Positions 36,531-48,134 of a stretch of DNA of 64,000 bases are shown one piece after another. Position 1 is the stretch's first letter, and each line of letters opens with the position of its first letter. Both the position numbers and the translations under genes were made by a program. This DNA is from Phocoena phocoena (taxonomy: Eukaryota; Chordata; Mammalia; Artiodactyla; Phocoenidae): NCBI RefSeq assembly GCF_963924675.1, contig NC_089230.1, positions 72,841,223-72,905,222 on the forward strand, in the 5' to 3' direction. The notes under the pieces were generated by a model, which was not told the DNA's origin, did not search any database, and worked only from the letters and a program-made list of their open reading frames with translations.

Positions 36531-37276
36531 GCAAACATAATCTTTCTCTCTTTGATTATTTCTTAGGGGAAAAAGTCTGTTTCAGATGACGCATGCCTTT
36601 ACTGCCTCTCCTGGGCTCTGCGTGCATACACACGCGAGCACACCCTTCAGGGTGTGACCACACCACTGCTCACACAGGTGGGCACTTTGCTGGCCAACAC
36701 AGGGCCCTCTGCCTTAATTCCCTCCCCCAACCCCACGAGTACAGCTAAATCCTACTCGTCCATCATGGCTCCCCACCCTCTTCTCAGAGCCCAACTTTCA
36801 TCGGCCTTTATGGCACTTGACATACCGTGTTATAATCAGCTGGGAAGGTGGAAAAAGGGCATGGTCTTGTAGCAGTAATGACAGTGTTTCTTGTGTGGAA
36901 GTAGTTGATGAAACTCAAAATGTGTGTTGTCTTAGTTGAAAAGTCACGTTGGTCTATACTTTTGAGGCAACAGGCTTTGTGGTAGTTTGTTATTCATCCT
37001 CTTGGACTGTAAGAAAACTTCTGTTTCTCATAGCCTTGCTGACAGCACATTTCACTACTGGATACATCATTCGGGTCTCCTGTATGAGTGGAGATGTATG
37101 AGGGAGCAAGGTTTCGTGGCTTAGTGATATGGTCATTAACCTTAGCTAAACTGTCAGAGCCGCAGCACTAAATCATCCAAGTTCATTTCCACTTATGACA
37201 TGCCTCGTCAAACAATTCTGAAAGAGGAATCCATGCTATAATTGATTCCATAATTAGGTATTCTGTATTTGATCGC

Positions 37277-37916
37277 AGAACAGAGATTTTCAAACTCTTT
37301 GTCTCAGAACTGAATTTGAACTTTTTTTTCGCCGCGCATCATGTGGGATCTTAGTTCCCCAATCAGGGATCAAACCTGGGCCTCCAGCAGTGGAAACGCG
37401 GAGTCCTAACCAATGGACTGCCAGGGAATTCCCTGAAATTTATTGAGGACCTCCAAAAGCTTTGTTTATGTGGGTTATGTCTGTCAATACTTGGCTATGT
37501 TAGAAATTAAAACTGAGGAAATTTTAAAGTTTTGTTTAATTCATTTTTTAAATATTAAAACTATTCTATATTAACATCAATAAAATATTTTTATGAAAAA
37601 TTCCAATTAAAAAAAATTTAGAAGAGTGGCATTGTTTTGCTATCTTTAATCTCTTTAATGTTAGACTTAACAGAAGACAGCTACATTCTTATATCTGCTT
37701 CTGCATTCAATCTGTTTTCATATCCCATGTCATGCAGTCACTGGGAAATTTCACAGTGAGCACGATTGTGAAAAAATGAGCATCCTAGTATTATTATGAA
37801 AACAGTTTTTACCTCACAGTATTGTTATAAAAATAACTTTAACCTCACAGACCCTTCGAAAGGGTCTCAGATCCTCAGGAGTCCCCAGACCAACCACACT
37901 TGGAGAACCACTTCTT
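37277..37916. mobile_element. Possible non-autonomous hAT-type DNA transposon
   Basis: The left end, agattttcaaactctttgtc, and the right end, cacacttggagaaccactt, resemble inverted terminal repeats of hAT MER elements. The interior is AT-rich and contains the SINE at 37323-37436. Family not determined. Confidence 0.4.
37323..37436 (-). mobile_element. Older tRNA-derived SINE, short
   Basis: Antisense 114 bp. The right end, ccagggaattccct, is the head, with a gatcaaacctgg B-box-like segment inside. It is more diverged than the CHR copies. It splits the DNA-transposon remnant around it. Confidence 0.7.
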
Positions 37917-38139
37917 TAGATCTGAAAGAACTGTTCACATGTTCTTTGAAAGAGAGAAAACATTTACTAGTTAACAGATTGCATCATTTTCTGTGTGTGT
38001 GAACAGAATAACCCTACCACCACCATGTGTTTTGTTCAGTGTCTGAACAAATGCCCTCCTCCACCAACCCCACATTACTTTTTAAGCAACTTTGAGACAC
38101 GTACAGGAATGGGAATTCTGCGTCAGACTCCACAGAAGG

Positions 38140-38320
38140 GCATCCCTGCTCAACCACCCACTGTTACCTTAGGCAAGTTACATAAGTTCTCTGAATTTGT
38201 TTTCTTGTCCGTGGAAATGAGAAAATTTCTATCTTTGTACTTACTCTTCAATGAGATAATGCATGGAAAATGCTTGGCACAGAGATAGTGCCCAAGAAAT
38301 ACTGCTGTTGTTACTTTTAG
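38140..38320 (+). mobile_element. MIR SINE
   Basis: Sense MIR: ttaggcaagttacataagtt ... gagataatgcatggaaaatg cttggcacag. Confidence 0.65.
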
Positions 38321-39589
38321 AATTACTATGGCTGTTTTTGCTATAGATTTTGTCATTTGTCTATGATTGTAAGAACCCTAAGGGATGGAGAAGATGGAAG
38401 TATAAAAAGTAGTCAATAATAGGAATATTCCTTAATAAAGTACAATCACCAGAAGTACTAAACGTGTTTTAAGTTTCATCAACGTAAGTGCCTGTTCCAC
38501 ATATTAATACAGCTCACAATTCAACACAGCTGGAAGATGAGGTATCTGAGCAGGGTACAAACAACATCTACCACCGAGTTCAACTTGTTTCCCTGGAGCC
38601 TCTTCCTGGGCACAGTTTCCAGTGTCTAATGACACTTTTTAAGAACATAAATGAAAGATACTGATATGAAAGATGCTTTGGGCCCGTAATAGAATTGTTG
38701 CCACTGGCCAAAAGTGTTTCTACTTGGAGATCAAATATCTTTTAAAAAATACACTTAATAGTGATTTTTTTAAAATAGGAGAAATATTTAATGAGTATTT
38801 GACAGAGATGGAAGGTAAAAATATCCAGAATGGACATAGAATGTGCAGGTAGCAACATTGAGGACTGAAGTAGGGAGAAAATTTTGAACAGAAACCTACA
38901 GCAGCAAGAGACTATAGCCTAGGACAGAACCCAGGCCTGCAGACAGCAGACCACAGGTGAGTAGGACCTAGAAGGGCCCCCTTCCAACAAGGGGAGGGGG
39001 AGACAGTCTTCTTTTAGTGATCGTGTTCTCTGCTGTTAACCCACTCTTTAATGCTAAATTCATCTCCAGATACCCAAACAGCCCGTGGTTCATCTCTCTC
39101 CTTCAGAGTAGGGAACATCTTTGGGGTAAGTCAACTAATTTTGTAATTAATAATTGTCTTTGTAAAACCTAAACAGAAGGTCAAAACTTACAGCCTGAAG
39201 TGACTTACAAATCTGTGCCAAGGAAATTTGGAGTTACTTTTTAAATCACTTGCTATTTTGGATCACATGGCTTTTGGTACTCTATTGAAAACATGAAAAC
39301 AGGACATGCAGTTGTGACCATGTGCGTAATATTTTAGTTGTGTATTTGGGGCCAGATTTTTTAAACATCTATCTCTTCTCGCAGGGAAAAAAAAAATGGC
39401 TTCAAAGCTACACTAAAAGGAACATTTAGTTTAGAACAGAGACAAAGGTGTTCCTATTTGATTGGGTCCAGAACAAAATATAGTTACATAACTGGCTAGT
39501 TGGTGATGTGTTAATGGGTTAGTTCACTGTAAAACCACATAATGTTTATAACTTGTTGCTTTCTTTATGTCTAGGTGTTATCAAACTTA

Positions 39590-40505
39590 TTGATAAATAT
39601 TCTACAAAAATGTTTAACAAACATGTCTAAGAGTGAACTCGTTATCTGTTTACCTCAAGCCTGGATTTTCTGTCTAGGTTGGTGGTCTCACTGTCTACCT
39701 AGTCTCCCAAACCAGAAAGTTGGTGTGACATTACACCCTCAGTTCTCCCCTGTATTCAGTGAGCCACTAAGTACACTGAACATTCTGCTCTCGGAATGTC
39801 TTACAAGTTGCCCTCTCGTGCCATTTCTGCGGCCACTTTCTTAGGACAGTAGCTGTTTACTGGGCTCTTTGCCTCTAGTCTAATCCCCACCCAAACTCAC
39901 CCCAATTCAGCCTACATGGTTGGCCAGGTTTCCCTGTCAAAATTCTCATCTGATGACATGACTTTTCCCTGACCTCAAAACCTGCATGTAAAGGTTGAAG
40001 TCCAAGCTCTCTAGCATGACATTCAAGTCAAACGTCTATTCAAGGCTAGAAGTCTAGTTTGGAGCCTCATTTCTTGCCATTCCTCGCCACTAGCAGGAGC
40101 TAACCTCTCATGGCAGCAACCCCCAACACTGCGTCCTAAGCACACAGGACAGTGTCACACTTCCATACCTTTGCACAGGCTGTTTCGTCTCCTGTGGGTG
40201 GCCTCCACTCCCCCAAGCTCCCCCCCGATAGGCTGGCAAACTTGAACGCATCCTTCAAAACCCAACTGAGGTATCACCTCCTCTAGGAAGCCTTTCTTTT
40301 CATCACATCTGCCCACCCCGATAGAGCTGATGCTTCTCAAATGTGTTCCTTCAGCACCTTGTACTTGCTTCACCTTTTTCACACCATTTTTTAAACATGT
40401 GTCTGACTTCCTTACTATATTATGAATTTTTTGAAGAAGGGTAGAATCTAGTACTTAACTCTGTATCCTATGTGCCTAAGATTGGACTCAATAAATGTTC
40501 ATTGA
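39590..40505 (+). mobile_element. L2, about 0.9 kb
   Basis: Sense LINE-2 including the decayed end of the ORF (cctttgcacaggctgtttcg; ctctaggaagcctttctttt) and the terminus ggactcaataaatgttcatt. Confidence 0.65.
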
Positions 40506-40929
40506 ACTACAGTGATTTGATCTAACCTATAGTGTAAAGCAGATCATGAATTTTTAAAAAAATGATCTCATTTCCAGGAAACAAGTAAAATTGGATTTTG
40601 TCCCTGATTGTAAAATGATTGCCTATGTTCAGGAGTTTTGTAAATTTGACTCGTTTCTTACCATCATAAAACAGAATTTGACAATGTTATTGCTAAAATG
40701 TGTTTCCGCTTTATAAAAATACTGAAAAGAATACCATCTATGTGTCTGATGGTTTTACCACCACTTTCCTTACCAAAGTACTTAAGGTAGTTTACAGGAA
40801 AAAATATAAAGATAGGTAAAACTGAGAAAACATTTTATTGGGGAGAAAAAGACAAACATAATTGTGCACAGAAGGAAAGTGTAGGAGCTGGAAGAATTAA
40901 TTTAGGGAAGATAGGTTTTCATGGTGGTT

Positions 40930-41105
40930 CCCAAATCAAGCTAAATTATGAACATCATAATTCCTTGGAGAGCTTTATCAAATATAGATTTCTGGGCCTC
41001 ACTCTTAGGGGCTGCAAGGTAGATCTCAGTGGGGCCCTGGAAACAATCTTTCTAAAATAATTCCCTAGGTCATTCTGATGAGCAACCAACTTTGGAAACC
41101 ACTGA
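40930..41105. mobile_element. MER5-type hAT element
   Basis: Short palindromic-type MER5 text: gatttctgggcctcactctt ... ggtcattctgatgagcaacc ... tttggaaaccactga. Confidence 0.55.
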
Positions 41106-43686
41106 AATGTCATAAATCTGGTGGACTCACAGGGTGTAGCTCTATTTGAACGTTCTAGATAATTCCAGCAAAAGAGAAAATTTCTGAAGTCTTCAAAATA
41201 GGAAAGACACGGAGAGTATTTTGTCTCATCTAGTCTAAAACTTGAGACATGTAGTTCCTAGTCATAAAAAGGTGGTCCCTATGGCATTATGATACATTAG
41301 CTTCCACCAAAAACCAAGCTTTCATTTGGCGGCTATGTGCAGGAAAGATGCTGGACCAATGAGTGCCCAGGACATCTGTCCATGGAGCCACATCAGCCAC
41401 GTACCATCTACAGGAAGTGGCACCACTGCCCATTGGGTGGGTACAATGATGTTGCTTATTTTCCCAGGCCACAAAGAGAGCCTTTTAAAGTAAATGCTCC
41501 AAGTACAGTGGCAGAATACTAAATTTGGTTCTGTCTTAGAAATAACACGCTTTTATCTTTCGGCAGTTGCTTGATAAAGTGGTAGTTTTGTTTGGCAGTA
41601 GAATCTTGGCACCAAGCCCCCTCTGATTTTTAAAAGAAAAACATAATTAAACGGCACTTTTGTAGGTACTGTAAAGAAAAACTGTTGAAAAGTTTAAAAG
41701 GTGCATCTTCTAAGATTGTTAGCTGCAATTTTTTCCAACTGATCAACTTAAAGGAGTTTTGAGGGAAAAAATGAATGTGTCCTCTCAGATCTCTGTACTG
41801 TATACTAGTCTGTTCTTTTCTCCTATATGCTGAGATCGATGTTGTTTTGTGATCTGGTATCTGGGTCGGTAGCTGTAGTTTAAATCCTAAGGAACGCAGA
41901 ATTGCAGTTTTTACTCCTGTCAGTTAAGAGGAGAAGAACGGAACATGCTTAGAACAGAAAGGGACTTCTTCTCATTTTCCAGAAGCCTCAGTCATCTAAG
42001 GATTACTCTCGGAAAGCCCCTGGAGGGCTTATCTAGCTGAGAAGAGAGTAGTTCCTTAATAGGCACTTCTTAGAAAAACCTTGTGTTGTTGGCTAAACCC
42101 CAGGAAGCTGGAGGTTTAAGAGTAACATAGTCGTGGGAAGGGGAAGCTGACCGTTTCAGAGAACAAGAGTTGCAACACCCCAATCCTCCCAAAACATGCA
42201 CCGGCACACACTCACCCTCACGCTAGTTCTTCAGGGATGATTGATTGGTGATCTCTGCCCTTAGGAACTTCCAATCTTTCTTTCAATTATAGGAGGTAAT
42301 TTCTATCATTTTATAATACTAATTACAATTATCAGCATATTGTATTTGGTGACCATTTACTTCACTCAGGGCAGTCTACTAGGATTAGACAATTAAAGCT
42401 ATTGTATTCCACGTCCTGAATTTTCTCCAATACACCAGAGTTGCTGTACCTGTGTGATGTGTTTGCATAAACTGGGTGCAGCTGTATGGCTAATTCTCAA
42501 CTTTCAATACACTCATTAACAGTCAAAATCACCAATATTTTAATGGTTAAGGATTTGGGGGTATAATAAAACATCTGGGAAAGATTTTTTTCTTGACGTT
42601 CGAGATTAGAATTTCATTTGGTACAGAAGCAAGTCGATTCTGTAGACCACTGATGTTTTTCTCTTCTTTTAACAAAGCTTTAAAAATGTATGTTAAGCTT
42701 TTTTATGAAAAATGTTCTATAACACCTTACAAAACTCATACTGACCATAACTAAATTTTATATCAATTATTCAGCCAGCATTGTGAACATAACATACATT
42801 GGTAGGCTTTCACAAGCTAGTATGGGTCGCATAGCTACTGCTCCGAAACTCAGCAGCTCTAAACAACTGTAATTTTGTAGTTTTTAATAACTGGTTTTTG
42901 TTGTTGTTGTTTTACTAGTTTAGTAGTTTGTCTGCACCTTCTCTCTCAGGCTGTCACTTCTGGGGACTGATCTAGACTTGCCTTGACAGCTGCTTTCAAG
43001 TATAGTTTAGGAAATGAGATAACCAAACTTGTTAAGATTATTTCCAGAGTAAAAGTCATTTCATTGTCATCCATTTCGGTTATCAGAGGATAATATCTGG
43101 GGCTTAATATTTTTGCTATATTTTGGATACTTGTACTTACCAGCAAAGGAAATTCTGGGTAAATAAGATGATAATCGTATGGTATATTACAAATCACTGA
43201 TGAAGTTGAATGTAAAATACAGAGATGAGTAAAAAAAAATGAGTAGTCGTTATGCTGAGCAAAAGGCTAAAGGAACTTTCCAAACTCATCTGTATTCACT
43301 TGTGTGAACAGTTTCCAGAATTTTGCTCTCATCTGTGCCACGTGTGAGAGTATATACTATACACATTTCAGTATATGAATGCATACACAGAGGATTTCAA
43401 AAGCGTAAATGTCAGTTTTACTACTAGTAAAACATTTACAAATATAGATTAAAATGTGATCATATTGTCTCAGTTTGGTAAAACCACACTGGAAGGCAAT
43501 AATGGATCATATGGTCACAGTGACTGCAATCTGGATTAAAGTAGACATTCTAAGCAGACTACTTGTCCCAGGGCTTGAGAAAAGTGAATGAATTTTAACA
43601 TGTTATTGGAAATTTTAAAATATTGCTGAAACGAAAGACTTCAGAGGCAAGTTCTGAAGCAGAGATTATCTGATTAAATATTTACA

Positions 43687-43959
43687 TGGCGTGGGGGAAG
43701 GGGAAGCTGGGACGAAGTTAGAGAGTAGCATCGACATATATACATTACCAAATGTAAAATGGATGGCTAGTGGGAAGCAGCTGCATAGCACAGGGAGATC
43801 AGCTCTATGGTTTATGACGACCTAGAGGGGTGGGATAGGGAGGGTGGGAGGGAGGGGATATGGGGATATATGTATATGTATAGCTGACTCACTTTGTTGT
43901 ACAACAGAAACTAACACAACGTTGTAAAACAATTATACTCCAATAAAGATGTTTAAAAA
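43687..43959 (+). mobile_element. L1 3' end, 5'-truncated insertion
   Basis: About 273 bp ending caataaagatgtttaaaaaa. The target duplication aaatatttaca is at 43676-43686 and 43960-43970. Confidence 0.85.
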
Positions 43960-44466
43960 AAATATTTACACAGCAGAGCAGGGGATGAGGCATAACTACA
44001 GGACCCTGGCACTCCTCAGTTTGAAAGCATTTTCATCAGAAATACCCAAACCAGTAGGGAACATGGCAAATGTCTGATTCCTATGCCATGCTACAATATT
44101 CTGATATTAAAATTCTCATTACAAATAAACGTCCCCATTATTTGAACATGTGCTATATACAATATGTGGCTAAGATAATACCTCTAGTATAATATTTTGG
44201 AGCCTTATCATGCAGTGCAGAGTAGATAATGCCCTGAAAGAGTAAGCCTCAAGGAATTCTGGGTGTTATTTTAAAGCATGTATTTATCACCTCCTCTGTG
44301 TCAGGTATAAGCACTTGAGATAATGATCATGAAAATGTGGAGAAGGAGATTGGTTGGCCTGGGCTTCCATTCATACCCCATTGCCTCGTTCCCCTGCTGA
44401 CTGCTTTATTTTATGAGTTCCCTGGGCCTGGCCCAAGTTGCAACTTGTGGGTTTAGAATAGACACT

Positions 44467-44866
44467 TGTTATGGACTGAGTGTTTGGGTCCCCCCAAAAT
44501 TCATGTGTTGAAGCCCTACCCCCTATGCAATAGTATTGGGTGATGGGGCCTTAGGGAGGTAATTAGGGTTAGATGAGGTCATGAGGGTGGGGCCCTCATG
44601 CTGGGATTAGTGCCCTTGTAAGAAGAGACACCAAAGAGCTTGTTCTCTCTCTCTCTCTCTCTCTCTCTCTGAGAGCACACAAAGAAGAGGTCTTGTGCAC
44701 ACAAGCAAGATGGCAGCCACCTACAAGCCAAGATCAGAGGCCTCAGAATGAAACCTACCTTGCCGGACTTCCCAGCCTCCAGAACTGTGAGAAATAATTT
44801 TCTGTTGTTTAAGCCACCCAGTCTATGGTATTTTGTTACGGCATCCCAAGCTGATTAAGAATTACC
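44467..44866 (+). mobile_element. MaLR (MST/MLT1-type) solo LTR
   Basis: About 400 bp non-coding retroviral-like LTR: ccccccaaaattcatgtgtt at the left, agaactgtgagaaataattt and ccacccagtctatggtattt at the right. It contains a (CT)n microsatellite. No internal viral genes. Confidence 0.7.
44643..44672. repeat. (CT)n microsatellite
   Basis: About 14 CT dinucleotides within the MaLR LTR. Confidence 0.9.
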
Positions 44867-45940
44867 TGGACTGTGGGTAAAGCAAGCTAGCATGGCCACC
44901 ATGCTCTAGACAGTTTCACTAACTGGATCAAACTGCCAGTTATTAAATACAGAAAGAAGTAGACAGGGGATTGCCCTCCTAGACTTTATTTAGAAAAAAA
45001 AAACACCTGAGGGTGATTTTGTTCCCCTTAGTTGAATGGCAAATCGATAAAGAATTGTGAATCTGCCTATACACTGACCCCATATAATGACAACATGATT
45101 TCACCACCAGTTAGACCAAATATCCTAAATATCTCTGAACTTTATGATTTGGCCATTGAAGAAAGCTAGAAAAATCAGTTTATTAAAAAGATTGTTTTGA
45201 AGCTGAAAAAACAAAAAGGTAATGATTTGTGCACAACTCTGATCTTGGTCATACATATATTTAAATCTTTTTCAAAGTGAATATCTGGGATTTAACTAGA
45301 AACATATCAAAAAAGGAAAAATGTCTCTTCTGCCCACACAGTTATTGATTTAAGCAAGAAAAAACATAAATAAAATGAAATGTATTATTTGGGTAAAGAA
45401 AAAAACATAATTCTAAGTTTCAGTTGTTTTATAAATAGTTCTTTAAATTCACCCATTGATAAGTCTTTCTAAGCAATAAGTCAGTATCATCCTTTACACA
45501 CAGTAGACAACATATGTGTGTGTGGGTATATTTGTTTAGCTAAGAGGATTGAAATTAATTTTCTATTTCAAATCCGATAAGCATAACAGAAGAAGTATGT
45601 GAAGTAAAACTTTCTGAATAATGTAGTACATTTTGGTGGTCCTAAATAGGTCATATGAGATCCATGATTCTCTTGGGAAAGAGAAGAAAATGAGAGAATC
45701 AAACCTCTGTGAATAAAATGAGCTAAAATTTTGTATTTTAGAAAAGTATATTATACAGTGATTTTAAGGAAATCATGTATATTCAGAACTTAACCTTAAG
45801 AACCAAACTGTTGACAGTAAGCACCATAAATTCCTCCAAACTGACTCAAACCCAGGACTTACTGTCTAAGAAACTAAGATGAAGAATGCATGTGTGTTTG
45901 CAAGAGTGCAAATGTGCAGAATTCACCTTGGAACATTTTT

Positions 45941-46138
45941 TTTTTTGCGGTACGCGGGCCTCTCACTGTTGTGGCCTCTCCCGTTGTGGAGCACAGGCTC
46001 CGGATGCGCAGGCTCAGCGGCCATGGCTCACGGGCCCAGCCGCTCCGCGGCATGTGGGATCTTCCCGGACCGGGGCACGAACCCGTGTCCCCTGCGTCGG
46101 CAGGCGGACTCTCAACCACTGTGCCACCAGGGAAGCCC
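45941..46138 (-). mobile_element. CHR SINE
   Basis: Antisense full-length copy with target duplication caccttggaacattttt at 45924-45940 and 46139-46155. It lies just beyond the candidate distal 3' end of PRSS35. Confidence 0.9.
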
Positions 46139-46365
46139 CACCTTGGAACATTTTTAGTCGCAGTGATCATATAGATGTTTCCCCAAAAAAGATTTGATCC
46201 AAGTTTTTGAGACAATAGCCCTATTCCACTACCACCAGTGATAAAATACTTCCCAGCAAAATGTGCTTAGAATTAAGTAGAATCATTTTTTTAAATAAAC
46301 AGTTAATACTTGCTAAAACCTTGTATGTAAAACATATATACAAATACAGTAAGAGTGATAGTTGA

Positions 46366-46386
46366 TTTATTTTAAAAATTTTTATT
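46366..46386 (-). terminator. PRSS35: Candidate distal poly(A) signals of PRSS35
   Basis: On the minus strand two AATAAA hexamers lie 15 bases apart (plus-strand TTTATT at 46381-46386 and 46366-46371), about 1.75 kb after the PRSS35 stop. Other candidates are TTTATT at 47251-47256 and 47135-47140. Which is used cannot be decided from sequence alone. Confidence 0.35.
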
Positions 46387-47386
46387 GAATGATTTTTAAC
46401 AGATTCACATTATAAAAGAATATAACTTGTGCTAAATTTCAGCTATTTTCAACACCATTTACAAAATCACTTTTTAACATCATAATCTAATGTATTCCTT
46501 TGCATACTAGTCAAGGGTATAACTTCCCCTTATTACAGAAAATAATAACAAGTAAAATAAATTGGAACTCAGGCAGAATCAATGACTTGGGTGTGTCCCA
46601 AGAGAAGAGCGTGTACCCTAGACACTACCAGGAAGAGCAGCCCAGAAATAAGGTCTGCAACTCCTGAATTTTGTAGTGCACTCAATTACAAATCACTAAA
46701 ACCCTTTAAACATAATGGCCTGAACTAAACCGCTTGTACAGCCATTCAGCAAATATCTGATCATTCAAGAAATATGTATTGAGTGTCTACTGTGTTTTGC
46801 CCCAGGGCAGCCACTGGACTCTGTCTGCTGAGGCTGCCATGATGGCCCCAGTGTGTGCACCGCCTTGGTCCCTAATGAAAACGATCAGAACTTTCTTTTA
46901 AAAACTATATTCATAAATTATACTCACTTTGTTAAAGGGACATATCCAAAATCGCTAATCAGAGAATTCACCAAAATAATGTCTGTGGCCCTATTAAGAA
47001 AAGCGAACTTTGTCAAGGGGAAGAAAGGCTTTCTCTTAAAAAAGACGATAGAATTCCTTGTCTCAAACTGTAACACCTCATTCGTAGGAGACCGTGTAGC
47101 TGTATAAAATGATGTGGCTTTCAACACCTGATCATTTATTAACTTTGGAACTGTCTTCCTACGCATACTTGAAAAGTCCATATTCTGAATACTAGTTAAA
47201 TAAAAACTTGAGATCTTAAAATGTCTCAGTTTCCCTTTTTTTAAATTAGATTTATTTCATAGAACAAAGTAGTTCTCCCTTAAATAATAACACTTCAGTT
47301 GGTATTTTTTTAAAGCAGTAAAACTGTTAATAGTTTTGTTTATAAAGATTGCTGTTCATTGTAATTCTTAAAAAAAAAAAAAAGAG

Positions 47387-47589
47387 GGCTTCCCTGGTGG
47401 CACAGTGGTTGGGGGTCTGCCTGCCAAGGCAGGGGACATGGGTTCGTGCCCCGGCCCGGGAGGATCCCACGTGCCACGGAGCGGCTGGGCCCGTGAGCCA
47501 TGGCCGCTGAGCCTGCATGTCCGGAGCCTGTGCTCCGCAACGGGAGAGGCCACAACAGTGAGAGGCCTGCGTACTGCAAAAAAAAAAAA
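47387..47589 (+). mobile_element. CHR SINE in the PRSS35 3' region
   Basis: Full-length copy preceded by an A run (about 47370-47384) and ending in a second A run. If PRSS35 transcripts reach the distal poly(A) candidates, this copy is antisense within the 3'UTR. Confidence 0.88.
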
Positions 47590-48134
47590 CCTAAAGTTTC
47601 TCAGACCCAGTGGAAAACACAATATAAACATGGAGGGCATGAGCTGAATGGGTCTACCTCAGAGTAGTACAAACTGTGTTGTAACTGTCTCAAACTTGAT
47701 TCTAGTCGTCCACCTCTGTATATGCAGTTTCACATTGAATACGCAACCAGCACCCTATTGGCCTCTTCTTAGAGTAGGACCCTGAGAGTTAGTCCATTGA
47801 GAAATCATATTATTTATGATACCAGCTTGAAATTTTAAAGAGTGTCTAATCTTTAACAAGGCAGAAAGAAACAAAACTTTTCCCACCAATGAAACTTATC
47901 ACCATGTAAAGAAGAATATATACTTGGCATTGAAGTGTCCATCTAATTGTAGGATGCGTACCAACACCTTTTAAAAATGTATGAAAAGCTCCTAATTTTG
48001 AAAAAATAAACATGTTGAAATACTATGGATAGGGTTCAAGTCCAAGCAAAACCTATGAAGTGACCTTTACTAGAGTAATCAGAACCAGTTTTCTCTGCGA
48101 TGTAGGTCATCCACAGCCTCGTTTCAGGGATCCG

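Larger units (their letters stand above)
36540..46350. other. Intergenic region between convergent SNAP91 and PRSS35
   Basis: Besides the elements listed (hAT-like 37.3-37.9, MIR 38.1, L2 39.6-40.5, MER5 40.9, L1 43.7, MaLR 44.5, SINE 45.9 kb), the stretches 36.54-37.27, 38.3-39.6, 41.1-43.67 and 44.9-45.9 kb show no gene, RNA or named repeat. Confidence 0.65.

Noticed and set aside
44643..44672. CT run as a promoter element
   Set aside because: A microsatellite inside a decayed LTR, far from any start site.
45874..46215. Frames reading '[21 protein letters not shown]'-like peptides here and at other SINEs
   Set aside because: The same peptide recurs wherever a CHR SINE occurs; it is SINE translation, not a gene family.
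46853..47181. Overlapping + and - frames of 84-85 codons
   Set aside because: No splice, start or family support; more likely part of the PRSS35 3'UTR region.
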